From assembly GCF_014982805.1 (NCBI RefSeq), contig NZ_JADCKC010000002.1:62001-126000 (forward strand): 64,000 bases of DNA, given 5' to 3'. Below, in pieces: positions 15,001 through 23,781 of this stretch. The position numbers and the translations under genes were made by a program. A model generated the notes under the pieces. It made no database searches, had not been told where the DNA came from, and saw nothing but the letters and a program-made list of their open reading frames with translations. Each line of letters begins with the position of its first letter. Positions within the stretch are counted from its first letter, which is position 1. The DNA comes from Gemmiger gallinarum. GTDB lineage: Bacteria > Bacillota > Clostridia > Oscillospirales > Ruminococcaceae.

Positions 15001-17066
15001 GGGGCAGTCACCTCCATCTCCACGGGGGCATAGCCCGCATCGGTCACGCGGTAGAGCAGCGTCTCGCCGTTTTGGGCGGCAGCCAGGCCGTCGGTGAACA
15101 GGCTGGCGTAGCTCTCCACAAAAATGTCGTCGATAGTTTGCAGGTAAATAACGGTGCAGCCGTTTTCCCGGATGGTCTCGTCCAGGCGCTGGGTGGTGTA
15201 GGGATGGTAGTAGTATTTCTTGGTACCTTCCTCCTCCGGTTCCAGTTCGGGCAGGCCAAAGGTCCCGCCGCCGCCCTCCATGGTGGAGACAACGCCGGAA
15301 TAGTCCACCAGCACGGGGTAAAAGTCAAACACCGCCGAGAACCAGCCCTCGCCGTTGTCCCCCTGGCTGACGTAAAAGACCCGGTCCTCCGGCTCCAGAT
15401 AGCTGCAGACCAGCTGGGCCTCAGCGCGCTCGGCCTTGCGGTCGGCAAACTCGCTGTCGGAAAAGCCCAGCACCGACAGCTGAGGCAGTACCATCTGGTT
15501 CAGGCGGAAAAGCATTCCGCAGGCCAGCAGCAGCACGCCCCCCTGCCCTGCCAGCGCCCGGCGGCGCTCCCACGGGGATGCGGGGCGGGCATTCTCCGCC
15601 GCTGCGGGAACAGTCCGGCCCTGCAAAACCACAGCCAGGCAGGCCAGGGCGATCAAGAACCAGCCAATGTAATAGCTGTAAATGTAACGGTTATAGTCGG
15701 TGAGGCTCTCCGCCTGGAAGGGCTTGAAGATGAAGCCGTAGCTCAGCGCCAGCATCAGGTTGTAGCCCAGAAAGCAGAGGGTGCTGCACACCGCGGCACA
15801 CACCACCCGCAGCCGCAGCAGCAGGCCCGGCGCCGCGAAAACCGCCAGCGCAAAGACCAGCAGGATCAGCGCCACCACGTTGCGGCCCTGGCCGATCATG
15901 CTCAGCTTGCCGTCGGAGGTCCAGAATTGGGTGCCCATGTCGGCAATGGCTTGCAAAAACTGGGGCTGTCGTTCGGCAAAGAAGCCCTCCACCGGCTGGC
16001 CCAGCAAAATCTTGATGCCGTTGACCACCACGTCGGACAGGGCGGCACTGGTCTCCCCCACGCCGCCGGTCTCGGCATTTTTGGAGACCAGCATCCCCAC
16101 GTAGCGGACATTCCAGAGATAGTAGACCGCCAGCGGGGCGGCAAAGGAGGCCGCCGCAAAGCCGGTACGGCGCAAAAGTCCTTTGCGGAAGGGACGCTGC
16201 TCCGGCCAAAGCCATCCGTCCACCGCCACAATGCCCGCCGCCACCAGGGCCAGCACAAAGGTGTTGGCCTTGGTGTTGGCAGCCAGAGCCAGCACCGGCA
16301 GCACCGCCCACTTGGGCCCGCCGGTCTTGCGCAGCGCCAGCCAGAGGGCCACCGCGCCGCCCATGACCAGGCCCGCCGGGATGTCGCCGTAGGAGGTCAT
16401 GTAGACGGTGTTCAGGTAGATGGTGTGGTTGTAGGTGGTGAAAAAGTAGGGCACGCACCACAGCACCGCGGCCGTCGGCACGGCCAGCCGCCAGCGGGAG
16501 AAGCCCATGCCGCCCAGCACGGCGGCAAACACCGCGAAGGCCAGGGCGTTGTAGGCCAGGTAGATCTTCCAGTCGGCATAGCTGCCGAAAAAGCAGAAGA
16601 AGTAGCTGAGCAGCGGCAGGCCGGGGTTCTGGGTGACGGCCCAGGGGGTGCCCAGCACCGCATTGGAGTAGAGGCTGTTGTCGACCTTTGTCACCTTGAC
16701 TGCCGTGGCCCACAGGTTGAGCTCGTCAAAGCCGGTGGCCATGGGCTGGCGGACAAAGAAATAAACGGCAAAGGCCACCGTCATGCCCCAGAACAGCACC
16801 GCCCCGGGGCTTGCCAGTTTTTTATAGTCGGGCTTGGCTCCCTTGCGGGGCCACAGGGCCCAGATGCCCAGCACCGCAAAGGCCGCAAACAGAATCCAGG
16901 CCCCGGCCAGCAACGGCCCGGCCATGCCCCACAGCGTCAGCCACAAAACAGCCGCGGACAGGGCAGTCAGCGGGGCCAGGGCACTGTGCAGCCCGCACCG
17001 CAGGGTCAGAAATGCACAAAACAGAAACAATGCCGCCATGGACGCAAAGACGCAAAGCAGCTCCAT
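14997..17066 (-). CDS. GT-C-like polytopic membrane glycosyltransferase, copy B
   Basis: 689 residues with about 12 hydrophobic helices and a soluble C-terminal part (about 530-689). An acidic FDE motif (D114, E115) follows the third or fourth helix, the position of the catalytic acid in GT-C enzymes that use lipid-linked sugars. The C-terminal domain contains VSQGDNGEGW and YASLFTDGL. The 664-residue protein encoded at 17733-19727 has DE at the same place (113-114), ISQGDDATRW and FSSLFEGGL, so the two are duplicates. GT-C activity is inferred from topology and motif, not a named family match. Confidence 0.7.
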   Translation of the reverse strand: MELLCVFASMAALFLFCAFLTLRCGLHSALAPLTALSAAVLWLTLWGMAGPLLAGAWILFAAFAVLGIWALWPRKGAKPDYKKLASPGAVLFWGMTVAFAVYFFVRQPMATGFDELNLWATAVKVTKVDNSLYSNAVLGTPWAVTQNPGLPLLSYFFCFFGSYADWKIYLAYNALAFAVFAAVLGGMGFSRWRLAVPTAAVLWCVPYFFTTYNHTIYLNTVYMTSYGDIPAGLVMGGAVALWLALRKTGGPKWAVLPVLALAANTKANTFVLALVAAGIVAVDGWLWPEQRPFRKGLLRRTGFAAASFAAPLAVYYLWNVRYVGMLVSKNAETGGVGETSAALSDVVVNGIKILLGQPVEGFFAERQPQFLQAIADMGTQFWTSDGKLSMIGQGRNVVALILLVFALAVFAAPGLLLRLRVVCAAVCSTLCFLGYNLMLALSYGFIFKPFQAESLTDYNRYIYSYYIGWFLIALACLAVVLQGRTVPAAAENARPASPWERRRALAGQGGVLLLACGMLFRLNQMVLPQLSVLGFSDSEFADRKAERAEAQLVCSYLEPEDRVFYVSQGDNGEGWFSAVFDFYPVLVDYSGVVSTMEGGGGTFGLPELEPEEEGTKKYYYHPYTTQRLDETIRENGCTVIYLQTIDDIFVESYASLFTDGLAAAQNGETLLYRVTDAGYAPVEMEVTAP

Positions 17067-17099
17067 GCAGGGGTCCTCCTTTTCGGGTAATGGCGGGGA

Positions 17100-17729
17100 T
17101 CAGGCATCCTCCCGGCGGCTGCGGAGCAGGGTCCAGGCGGCAGCCGCCACGGCAGGCAGGCCGAGGATCAGCAAAAACTGACCGCCGTCCGGCACAAAGC
17201 GCCAGACCCAGAACCGGGCGGGGTTCAGCTCAATGCCGGTAAACAGGGTGGCCACGCCGCCCACACTGTCGGGGTCGATGCGCAGCCCGGAGACCTCCAC
17301 CCCGCCCAGGTCGAACTCATACACCCCATCCCCCGCCACATGGCCGTAGACCTTCTGGGTCTCGCTGTAATCGGTCTGGCCGGGTTTGAGGTAGTAGAGC
17401 ACCACGCTGCCCGGAGGCAGGCGGTGTTTGGCGTAGAGGCGCACCGTCTCCAGATAGCCGCCGCCGTCGTAGAAAATATGGGGGTCGTTGTCGGTGGAAA
17501 GATACCAGTTGGGGTCGTCGTCGGGCGGGGTGTCCCACTCCAGATCGAGATAACACTCAAAGCTCTCGAAGGTCAGGTCCTCCGCCCCCAGCGTCGTCTG
17601 GGGCATATCCCCCGACGCCCGGTGCATCAGCATGACCGCGCATCTGCCCAGGCAGAACACCACCCACAGAATCAGGGCAAGGGCATAGCACAGGGCAAAC
17701 CGGCGCAGAGTCCTTTTGGTTTCGTTCAT
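17100..17729 (-). CDS. Membrane-anchored partner protein, copy A of a duplicated cassette
   Basis: 209 residues. A basic N-terminus with TM (about 10-35), outer beta-rich domain (about 45-165, with DPHIFYDGGGYLETVRL and VVLYYLKPGQTDYSETQ) and C-terminal TM (about 180-200). It is related to the protein encoded at 14344-15000. It lies three bases after its GT-C-like partner gene, the same order as in copy B. The outer domain may present or bind the sugar or its acceptor; nothing in the sequence shows catalysis. Confidence 0.72.
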   Translation of the reverse strand: MNETKRTLRRFALCYALALILWVVFCLGRCAVMLMHRASGDMPQTTLGAEDLTFESFECYLDLEWDTPPDDDPNWYLSTDNDPHIFYDGGGYLETVRLYAKHRLPPGSVVLYYLKPGQTDYSETQKVYGHVAGDGVYEFDLGGVEVSGLRIDPDSVGGVATLFTGIELNPARFWVWRFVPDGGQFLLILGLPAVAAAAWTLLRSRREDA

Positions 17730-17732
17730 GGC

Positions 17733-19727
17733 TCACCCCTCGCTTTCCGCCACGGCCACCGGTGTGAAAGGCGTCGCGGCATCCGGGTCGAACCGGTAGA
17801 GTGTAGCGGGCATGTCGGCGGTCAGGCCGCCCTCAAACAGGCTGCTGAAGTCCCGCTCCAGGTAGTCGTCCGCCCGGTCGATGAGCAGATAGTCGCAGTC
17901 TTTCTCAATGAGATAAGCCACCAGGGCGTCGGGGGTGCAGACTGCCTTGTAATCGTACAAAGTCCAGTTCTCGCTCTCCACCAGGTTCATGAAATCGGAA
18001 TCCCAGCGGCTGGACTTGTCCACCCCGTTGAAATAGCCGCCGTAGCCTCTGGCCACATGGGCGGTGAGCTCATAGTTGTAGTAGTACCAGCGGGTGGCGT
18101 CGTCCCCCTGGCTGATGACCAGCACATTGTCGTCCCAGTCCAGCACCTCATTGGCGGCGGCTGCACGGTCTTTCACGTCCTGACGCAGCAGGTAGAGGCT
18201 GTCGGCGTTGGTCCAGAAGCCCGCCGTGGGCACACCACGCCAGAAAAACACCGCCAGGATGCAGGCAGCCGCCCCCAGCAGGGCGCCGTCCGCCAGACGG
18301 TACCACCGCCCCGCATAACCGGCCGCCGAGCGGCCCAGCAGGCAGAGCATGGCCAGCATCCATCCCTGATAGTAGGGACCGATGTACCGCTCGTAGTCCT
18401 TGAGGATATAGGCCTCCACGTCGGAGAAGTTGTAGCAGTAGAGAATCAGGTGGAAGAGATAGAAGGCCGCAAAGCAGAAGGCAAAACCCAGCCAGGTCAC
18501 CAGGACCCGCCGCCGGGCCGCCCCCTTGCCTGCAAAGACAAAGGCTGCCGCAGCCACCAGGGTGATGACGGCCAGTGCCCGGACACCGGGGCCCAGCAGG
18601 CAGACATCCCGGCTGAAGAAGGCATCCCCCATCAGGCCCATAATGTCGGAGAACTTTTGGGTGCGGCCGATGCCGAAGAACTGGGCAAGGCCGCCGGTGA
18701 GGACCTGGCCGTAGCTCAGGCCCGCCCCGCCCACGGTACCGCTGCCGGTATCCAGGCAGGTGGCGGTATAGCGGTTCCAGCTGAGGAAAGCCGCCAGCAC
18801 CGGCACCGCCAGCGCAACGGCACGCCACAGCGCCCCGCCGAACACCCGCAGCGGACGCCGGTCCTTGTGCTCCTGCCCGAAGAGCAGGTCCAGAAAGATG
18901 AGGAACACGGCAATGAGGGCATAGGCAAAGCCCATATCCTTGGTCAGGGTCAGCAGAGCCAGAGGCAGGGCGGTGAGCAGCAGGCCCAGTTTGCCGGGGC
19001 CCACCGCAAACCACAGGCTCACCACCCCGCCGAACAGCAGCGCCAGAGGGATGTCCGCCATGGCGTTGGCATAGACGGTGCTGGCCGAGCCCGGGGTGAC
19101 CACGCTGAAAAAGAAGGGCAGCAGCACTCCGGCCGTCAGCACCATGGCGCTCTGGGCCCAGCGGCGGCGGGGCAAAACCGATGCCCCGGCGATGCAGGCC
19201 ATGAAGAGCATATCGTAGGCGGCAAGGCACTGCCACTCGGTGAACACCGGGGAGAGCCCCTGCACAAAGAAGGAAACCAGCCCCAGGCCGGGCAGGCCCG
19301 CCGCCGCCTTGAGGTTGACGGGGTCGGCGGGATAGAGCATGCCGTGTTCTTTCAGCAGTTTTGCCGCCGCCCCCCAGAAGGTGAACTCATCCCACTGGGT
19401 GAACATGGGCTGCAGCACGGCGAACATCAGCCAGAACACCGCCGATGCCGCCGCAAAAAACAAAAAGCCGGGGCTGAACAGTGCGGCTTTCAGGCGTTCC
19501 CGCCCCGCGTGAACGCCCAGCCCCACCGCCAGCGCGGCCAAAAGTGCGTAATTGACCCACAGTGCCGGGACCAGCAGACCCAGGTAGCCGCCGCACAGCA
19601 GCAGGCAGACACTGCCGGCCAGCACGGGCAGCGGAAAGACTGCGGCGTCCCGGCCGGTATCCGCCGCCGCACACACCGAGACGGCGCAGACCAGCGCCAG
19701 GATCAACAGACCGCCCACAAGCGTCAT
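17733..19727 (-). CDS. GT-C-like polytopic membrane glycosyltransferase, copy A
   Basis: 664 residues, about 12 helices, acidic motif QWDEFTFWG (D113, E114) in the first outer loop and a soluble C-terminal part with ISQGDDATRWYYYNY, LIEKDCDYLLIDRADD and FSSLFEGGL. It is duplicated at 14997-17066. The layout matches lipid-linked sugar transferases of the GT-C group that act on the outer face of the membrane. It stands between the DUF2142 gene and its small partner gene in a surface-glycan operon. Confidence 0.7.
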   Translation of the reverse strand: MTLVGGLLILALVCAVSVCAAADTGRDAAVFPLPVLAGSVCLLLCGGYLGLLVPALWVNYALLAALAVGLGVHAGRERLKAALFSPGFLFFAAASAVFWLMFAVLQPMFTQWDEFTFWGAAAKLLKEHGMLYPADPVNLKAAAGLPGLGLVSFFVQGLSPVFTEWQCLAAYDMLFMACIAGASVLPRRRWAQSAMVLTAGVLLPFFFSVVTPGSASTVYANAMADIPLALLFGGVVSLWFAVGPGKLGLLLTALPLALLTLTKDMGFAYALIAVFLIFLDLLFGQEHKDRRPLRVFGGALWRAVALAVPVLAAFLSWNRYTATCLDTGSGTVGGAGLSYGQVLTGGLAQFFGIGRTQKFSDIMGLMGDAFFSRDVCLLGPGVRALAVITLVAAAAFVFAGKGAARRRVLVTWLGFAFCFAAFYLFHLILYCYNFSDVEAYILKDYERYIGPYYQGWMLAMLCLLGRSAAGYAGRWYRLADGALLGAAACILAVFFWRGVPTAGFWTNADSLYLLRQDVKDRAAAANEVLDWDDNVLVISQGDDATRWYYYNYELTAHVARGYGGYFNGVDKSSRWDSDFMNLVESENWTLYDYKAVCTPDALVAYLIEKDCDYLLIDRADDYLERDFSSLFEGGLTADMPATLYRFDPDAATPFTPVAVAESEG

Positions 19728-19782
19728 GGACTGCCCTCCCTTCTCTCAGTTCAAAGGCAAATCAGGATAAAACGGGACCTTC

Positions 19783-21435
19783 TCACACCGGGATGGTGCT
19801 GATGGGCCCGATAAAGTAATGCTGGAACAAAAGCACTGCCCCGAAGGCCGCATAGGGTGCAAACAGCCGGGCAGCCCAGCGCTCGGCCTTTTGGGCGGAG
19901 AGCTCGGCGGAGAGCATCCGGCGCAGAGGGGCGGCCAGCAGCATCATGGCCACCAGAATGACCGGCAAAAAGTACCGGGTCTGCAGCCCCACAATGCGCA
20001 CCATGGTCACCGGGGTGTAGGTGATATACATGGCGGTCATGGCCCCCACGGCGTACACCAGCCCGAACACCGCCAGCGGCACCGTGCGCCGCCGGGTGAT
20101 GGACTGGCCCTTGCCCGCCGAGAGCACCGTGCCCGCCAAAAGCACCACAGGGCCGGTCAGGCTCAGGAATGCGATGGGCAGGTCCTTCCAGCCGAAAAGG
20201 CCCAGCTGACCCACGAAAAAGTCATTCTCGTACAGTGTGCCCATCAGAACCGCCAGATAACGCAGGGGATTTTTGAGCAGAAAGACCAGCTGGCCCATCT
20301 GGTCCACGTCGCTGCCGCCCATGCGGCCGATCTCGCCGTAGTTGTAGCGGAACACAGCGCCGTAGATCTCCAGCAGGCGGGTCACGGCCAGAGAGGCCGC
20401 CAGCATGCCCGCCGTCCACTGCCAGCGGCGCCCCCTGGCACAGAAGGCCTCCCGCAAAAGAATCAGCGGCAGCAGCGCCCACAGCAGATTGATATAGGGC
20501 TTTGCCACATTGACCCAGACGCAGGCCGCCGCATAGACCACAGCCGTCCGGGTGGTCCAGGTGCGGCGGGTCAGCAGGGCCAGCATGAGGTAGTAGCAGG
20601 CCAGCAATGCCGCGTCATAGCTGAGGCTGGCCCCCATCCAGAGGGACATGGGCAGCAGCATGACACAGAGGAAAGCAGGCCGGAACTTTTGCGCACTGCG
20701 CAGTGCCAGCCAGCACAGGAGTGTATAGACAATAAGGTTGGCAATGCGCCCGGCGTAAAGGCATCCCAGGGCTGCAAAGCCCAGCAGGCGGGCCACCGCC
20801 ATGCCCAGCGCCCCTGGCAGAAAGGGCAGGATCAGAAAGCTGACCGGCTCGTATACCGGGGTGGTGTCGGGGTCGTTGAAGTATTCGTCAAAGCTGTCGG
20901 TAATGCTCTGGACCGGGCCGTCCTCCCCCGTCTGCTTGAGGGCATAGCCGGAGGTGGTGTAGTATTCCGTTTCGCCGGACTCCTCGTCTACTGCCGTCCC
21001 CGCCGAAGTGTGAGCGTTGACCCACGCGCCGGGAAAAGCGTTGTACAGGGCGCTTACATCGTCGGGATAGCCCCGCTGAGCATCAAAGTCCAACCGGCCC
21101 ATGCTGATGGCGTAGGTGCGCAGAAAATGTTCCGACTCGTCGGGGGTCTGCATGGGCGGATTGGCAAAGGCAAAGAGAAGCCCGCACACCGCGATGCACA
21201 CCGCACCTTTGGCGGCAAAGTCCCGCACGCCATAGTGCAGGATGCCCGCCGCCGCCACCGCCACCAGAGCCGCCAGCACGCAGGCTGCTGTGACCAGCAG
21301 CGGATTGACCCGGGCATCCAGGTAGTAGAATACCCGCCAGTAGTAGGACCAGGCCACCCCCGCCGCCACTGCGACGAGAGCCGCCAGCCCCCAGCCGAGA
21401 GCGGGCTTTGCCCGCAGTTTATTCCACATGGACAT
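19783..21435 (-). CDS. DUF2142-family membrane protein (probable GT-C glycosyltransferase)
   Basis: 550 residues with about ten helices. The DUF2142 marks are visible: the outer-loop PPMQTPDESEHFLRTYAI with its DE pair near residue 100, the GRIANLIVYTLLCW helix, and LLPMSLWMGASLSYDA. DUF2142 proteins occur in wall-polysaccharide loci and look like GT-C enzymes. The start ATG overlaps the legB stop (TGATG), so translation is coupled; a GTG one codon earlier is also possible. It shares the acidic loop motif with the two downstream enzymes. Confidence 0.82.
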   Translation of the reverse strand: MSMWNKLRAKPALGWGLAALVAVAAGVAWSYYWRVFYYLDARVNPLLVTAACVLAALVAVAAAGILHYGVRDFAAKGAVCIAVCGLLFAFANPPMQTPDESEHFLRTYAISMGRLDFDAQRGYPDDVSALYNAFPGAWVNAHTSAGTAVDEESGETEYYTTSGYALKQTGEDGPVQSITDSFDEYFNDPDTTPVYEPVSFLILPFLPGALGMAVARLLGFAALGCLYAGRIANLIVYTLLCWLALRSAQKFRPAFLCVMLLPMSLWMGASLSYDAALLACYYLMLALLTRRTWTTRTAVVYAAACVWVNVAKPYINLLWALLPLILLREAFCARGRRWQWTAGMLAASLAVTRLLEIYGAVFRYNYGEIGRMGGSDVDQMGQLVFLLKNPLRYLAVLMGTLYENDFFVGQLGLFGWKDLPIAFLSLTGPVVLLAGTVLSAGKGQSITRRRTVPLAVFGLVYAVGAMTAMYITYTPVTMVRIVGLQTRYFLPVILVAMMLLAAPLRRMLSAELSAQKAERWAARLFAPYAAFGAVLLFQHYFIGPISTIPV

Positions 21436-22418
21436 CACAGGATATACTGGCCGACCTTGTAGGAGTCCAGATTGCCGCGCAAAAATTCAATGGTCTCGGC
21501 CAGACCTTCGGCAAAGGTGTACTTGGGCGCCCAGCCGGTCATCTTGCGCAGCTTGGTGGAGTCGCCCAGCAGGCGGTTGACCTCGCTCTTTTCAGGGCGC
21601 AGGCGCTCGGCCTCGCAGACGATCTTTGCATTGGGGTTGATCTGGGCAATGAGCTCGTTGGCCAGGTCGCCGATGGAGTGCTCCACACCGGTGGCGATGT
21701 TCAGCTCCTGACCCACGGCGGCGTCGCAGTCGGCAATGGCCATAAAGCCGGCGGCGGTGTCCTTGACGTAGTTGAAGTCCCGGGTGGGGTTCAGGTTGCC
21801 CAGTTTGAGCTCGGTCTGACCCGCCAGCAGCTGGGTGATGATGGTGGGGATGATGGCACGTCCCGACTGGCGGGGGCCGTAGGTGTTGAAGGGCCGCACG
21901 ATGGACACCGGCAGGTCAAAGCTGCGGTAGAAGCTCTCCGCCAGGCGGTCGGCGCCGATCTTGGTAGCGGAGTAGGGGCTCTGGCCCTGGAAGGGATGGT
22001 GCTCATCGATGGGTACATACTGGGCGGTGCCGTAGACCTCGCTGGTGGAGGTCACCAGCACGCGGGAGGTGCCCAGCTCCCGGGCGGCGTTGAGGACGTT
22101 GAGGGTGCCCTTGATGTTGGTATCCACATAGCTGTCCGGGCTGTGGTAGGAGAAGGGAATGGCGATGAGGGCTGCCAGATGGAAGACCCGCTCCTGGCCG
22201 CGCATGGCGGTGCGGACGCCGTTGGGGTCACGGATGTCGCCCATGAAGATGTCGATCTCGTTTTTGATCTCGGGGGGCAGGGTGTCGATCCAGCCGCAGG
22301 ACCCGAAGGAATTGTACAGGCAGAAGGCACGGACCTTCTCGCCGCGCTTGACCAGCTCCTCCGTCAGATGGCTGCCGATAAAACCGTCCGCGCCGGTGAC
22401 CATAACCGTATGTGCCAT
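21435..22418 (-). CDS. LegB-like nucleotide-sugar 4,6-dehydratase (SDR family)
   Basis: 327-residue extended SDR enzyme. The NAD site is VTGADGFIGSHLTEEL; the catalytic Thr/Ser, Tyr and Lys are in TSTSEVYG and SPYSATK. Long stretches (for example AYNSFGSCGW-like N-terminal half, HLAALIAIPFSYHSPDSYV and RPEKSEVNRL) match the UDP-GlcNAc 4,6-dehydratase LegB group as I remember it. It would supply a 4-keto-6-deoxy sugar for legionaminic acid, bacillosamine or a related residue. AAAGGAG precedes the ATG at 22418. None of the later enzymes of those pathways is in the window. Confidence 0.85.
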   Translation of the reverse strand: MAHTVMVTGADGFIGSHLTEELVKRGEKVRAFCLYNSFGSCGWIDTLPPEIKNEIDIFMGDIRDPNGVRTAMRGQERVFHLAALIAIPFSYHSPDSYVDTNIKGTLNVLNAARELGTSRVLVTSTSEVYGTAQYVPIDEHHPFQGQSPYSATKIGADRLAESFYRSFDLPVSIVRPFNTYGPRQSGRAIIPTIITQLLAGQTELKLGNLNPTRDFNYVKDTAAGFMAIADCDAAVGQELNIATGVEHSIGDLANELIAQINPNAKIVCEAERLRPEKSEVNRLLGDSTKLRKMTGWAPKYTFAEGLAETIEFLRGNLDSYKVGQYIL

Positions 22419-22491
22419 GTTTGTGCTCCTTTTATTATCAAGATATCCGCCCTGAATGGCGGACGCTGTTCCATTGATATGGTTACAAAAT

Positions 22492-22520
22492 AGTATAACC
22501 GATTTCATGTCGTATTTCAA
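22492..22520 (-). promoter_or_regulatory. Promoter of the surface-glycan operon
   Basis: Minus strand: TTGAAA (22515-22520), 17 bases, TATACT (22492-22497). It would drive the six-gene unit from 22418 to 14344. Confidence 0.7.
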
Positions 22521-22581
22521 CCGCGGGGGCCCGGCCGGACCTTTGCTGTGTAAAACTCCTGTAAGCCGGGGCAAATTCCTT

Positions 22582-22608
22582 TTGATTTTGCCGGGAATGT
22601 GCTATACT
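22582..22608 (+). promoter_or_regulatory. Possible promoter of the DegV gene
   Basis: TTGATT (22582-22587), 15 bases, TATACT (22603-22608). The spacing is short; TTTGAT with 16 is the alternative. Transcription would start about 100 bases before the ATG at 22716. Confidence 0.45.
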
Positions 22609-22715
22609 GATTTTATTGGACAAAACAGCGGTTTTGTACCGCTTTCGTCCCGCCGGGCATACCCTGCGGGGCACAAATTCATCCGGCGTCTGCCGCCGGG
22701 GAAAGAGAGAGGACA

Positions 22716-23603
22716 ATGGCAAACTTTATTCTGAGCTGCTGCTCCACCGCCGATCTGAGCGCCGAGCATTTCCGCGAGCGTGACATCCATTACGCCTGCT
22801 TCCATTACTATCTGAACGACAAGGCCTACCCCGATGATCTGGGCCAGACCATGCCTCTGGATCGTTTCTACGCCGCCATGGTGGACGGCGCCACCACCCG
22901 CACCTCCCAGATCAACGCCGACGAGTTTGTGGAGTACTTCACACCTTTCCTGGAGCAGGGACTGGATATCCTCCACCTCTGCCTGTCCAGCGGCATTTCG
23001 GGCGTGGTCAACTCCGCCAACCTGGCCCGCCAGGAACTGATGGAGAAATACCCCGACCGCAAGATCTACATTGTGGATTCTCTGTCTGCCTCCTCCGGCT
23101 CCGGCCTGTTCATGGACAAGCTGGCCGATCTGCGGGACGGCGGCATGTCCATCGACGCCCTCTATCAGTGGGCTATGGACAACCGCCTCATGCTGCATCA
23201 CTGGTTCTTCTCCAGCGATTTGACCTTCTTTGTCAAGGGCGGACGCATCACCAAGGCCGCGGGCTGGTTCGGCACCGCCCTCAAGATCTGCCCCCTGCTC
23301 AACGTGGACTATATGGGCCGTTTGATCCCCCGCCAGAAATGCCGCGGCAAAAAGCGCGCCATTGAGGAGATCGTCAAAAAGATGGAACAGCATGCCCAGG
23401 ACGGCCTGAACTACTCGGGCAAATGCTACATTTCCCAGTCCGCCTGCATGGAGGACGCCAAGGCCGTGGCCGCCCTCATTGAGGCCCGCTTCCCCAAGCT
23501 GGACGGCAAGGTCCTCATCAACAACATCGGCACCACCATCGGCAGCCACACCGGCCCCGGCACCGTGGCGCTGTTCTTCTGGGGCGACGAGCGCAAGGAT
23601 TGA
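22716..23603 (+). CDS. DegV-family fatty-acid-binding protein
   Basis: 295 residues, two-domain DegV fold. Characteristic segments are TTRTSQINADEF, LCLSSGISGVVNSA, IYIVDSLSASSGSGL, FVKGGRI and the C-terminal IGTTIGSHTGPGTVA. Family members (FakB proteins) bind a fatty acid and present it to the kinase FakA for phosphorylation, so exogenous fatty acids can enter phospholipid synthesis. No fakA is in the window. It is monocistronic, with GAGAGAGG before the ATG and a strong terminator after it. Confidence 0.92.
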   Translation: MANFILSCCSTADLSAEHFRERDIHYACFHYYLNDKAYPDDLGQTMPLDRFYAAMVDGATTRTSQINADEFVEYFTPFLEQGLDILHLCLSSGISGVVNSANLARQELMEKYPDRKIYIVDSLSASSGSGLFMDKLADLRDGGMSIDALYQWAMDNRLMLHHWFFSSDLTFFVKGGRITKAAGWFGTALKICPLLNVDYMGRLIPRQKCRGKKRAIEEIVKKMEQHAQDGLNYSGKCYISQSACMEDAKAVAALIEARFPKLDGKVLINNIGTTIGSHTGPGTVALFFWGDERKD

Positions 23604-23646
23604 TCTTGCTTCCGCTCTCCTGCCCGGATGTTTCCGTAGATTTTCT

Positions 23647-23681
23647 GCCGTCCCGGCTCTGTGCCGGGACGGCATTTTTTT
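23647..23681 (+). terminator. Terminator after the DegV gene
   Basis: GCCGTCCCGGC and GCCGGGACGGC pair perfectly around a five-base loop and are followed by A and seven T. Confidence 0.92.
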
Positions 23682-23707
23682 GCTCTGCCTGCCGTGTTGG
23701 AGTCCGG

Positions 23708-23736
23708 TTGCACAGTGTATACGTATATGTTATGAT
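23708..23736 (+). promoter_or_regulatory. treR: treR promoter with TreR-type operator in the spacer
   Basis: TTGCAC (23708-23713), 17 bases, TATGAT (23731-23736). The spacer contains TGTATACGTATATGT, whose core TATACGTATA (23718-23727) is a palindrome also found twice before treP. A repressor here would block polymerase, giving autoregulation. Confidence 0.75.
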
Positions 23737-23781
23737 AGATAATAACAGATTTCCGTACAGGGCAGGTGACTTTTTCAAACC

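Noticed and set aside
14988-19802. Two very long plus-strand frames (about 700 and 820 codons) opposite the glycan operon
   Set aside because: Their translations are low-complexity and rich in Gly, Gln, His and Arg. The minus-strand frames show membrane helices, overlapping starts and Shine-Dalgarno sites.
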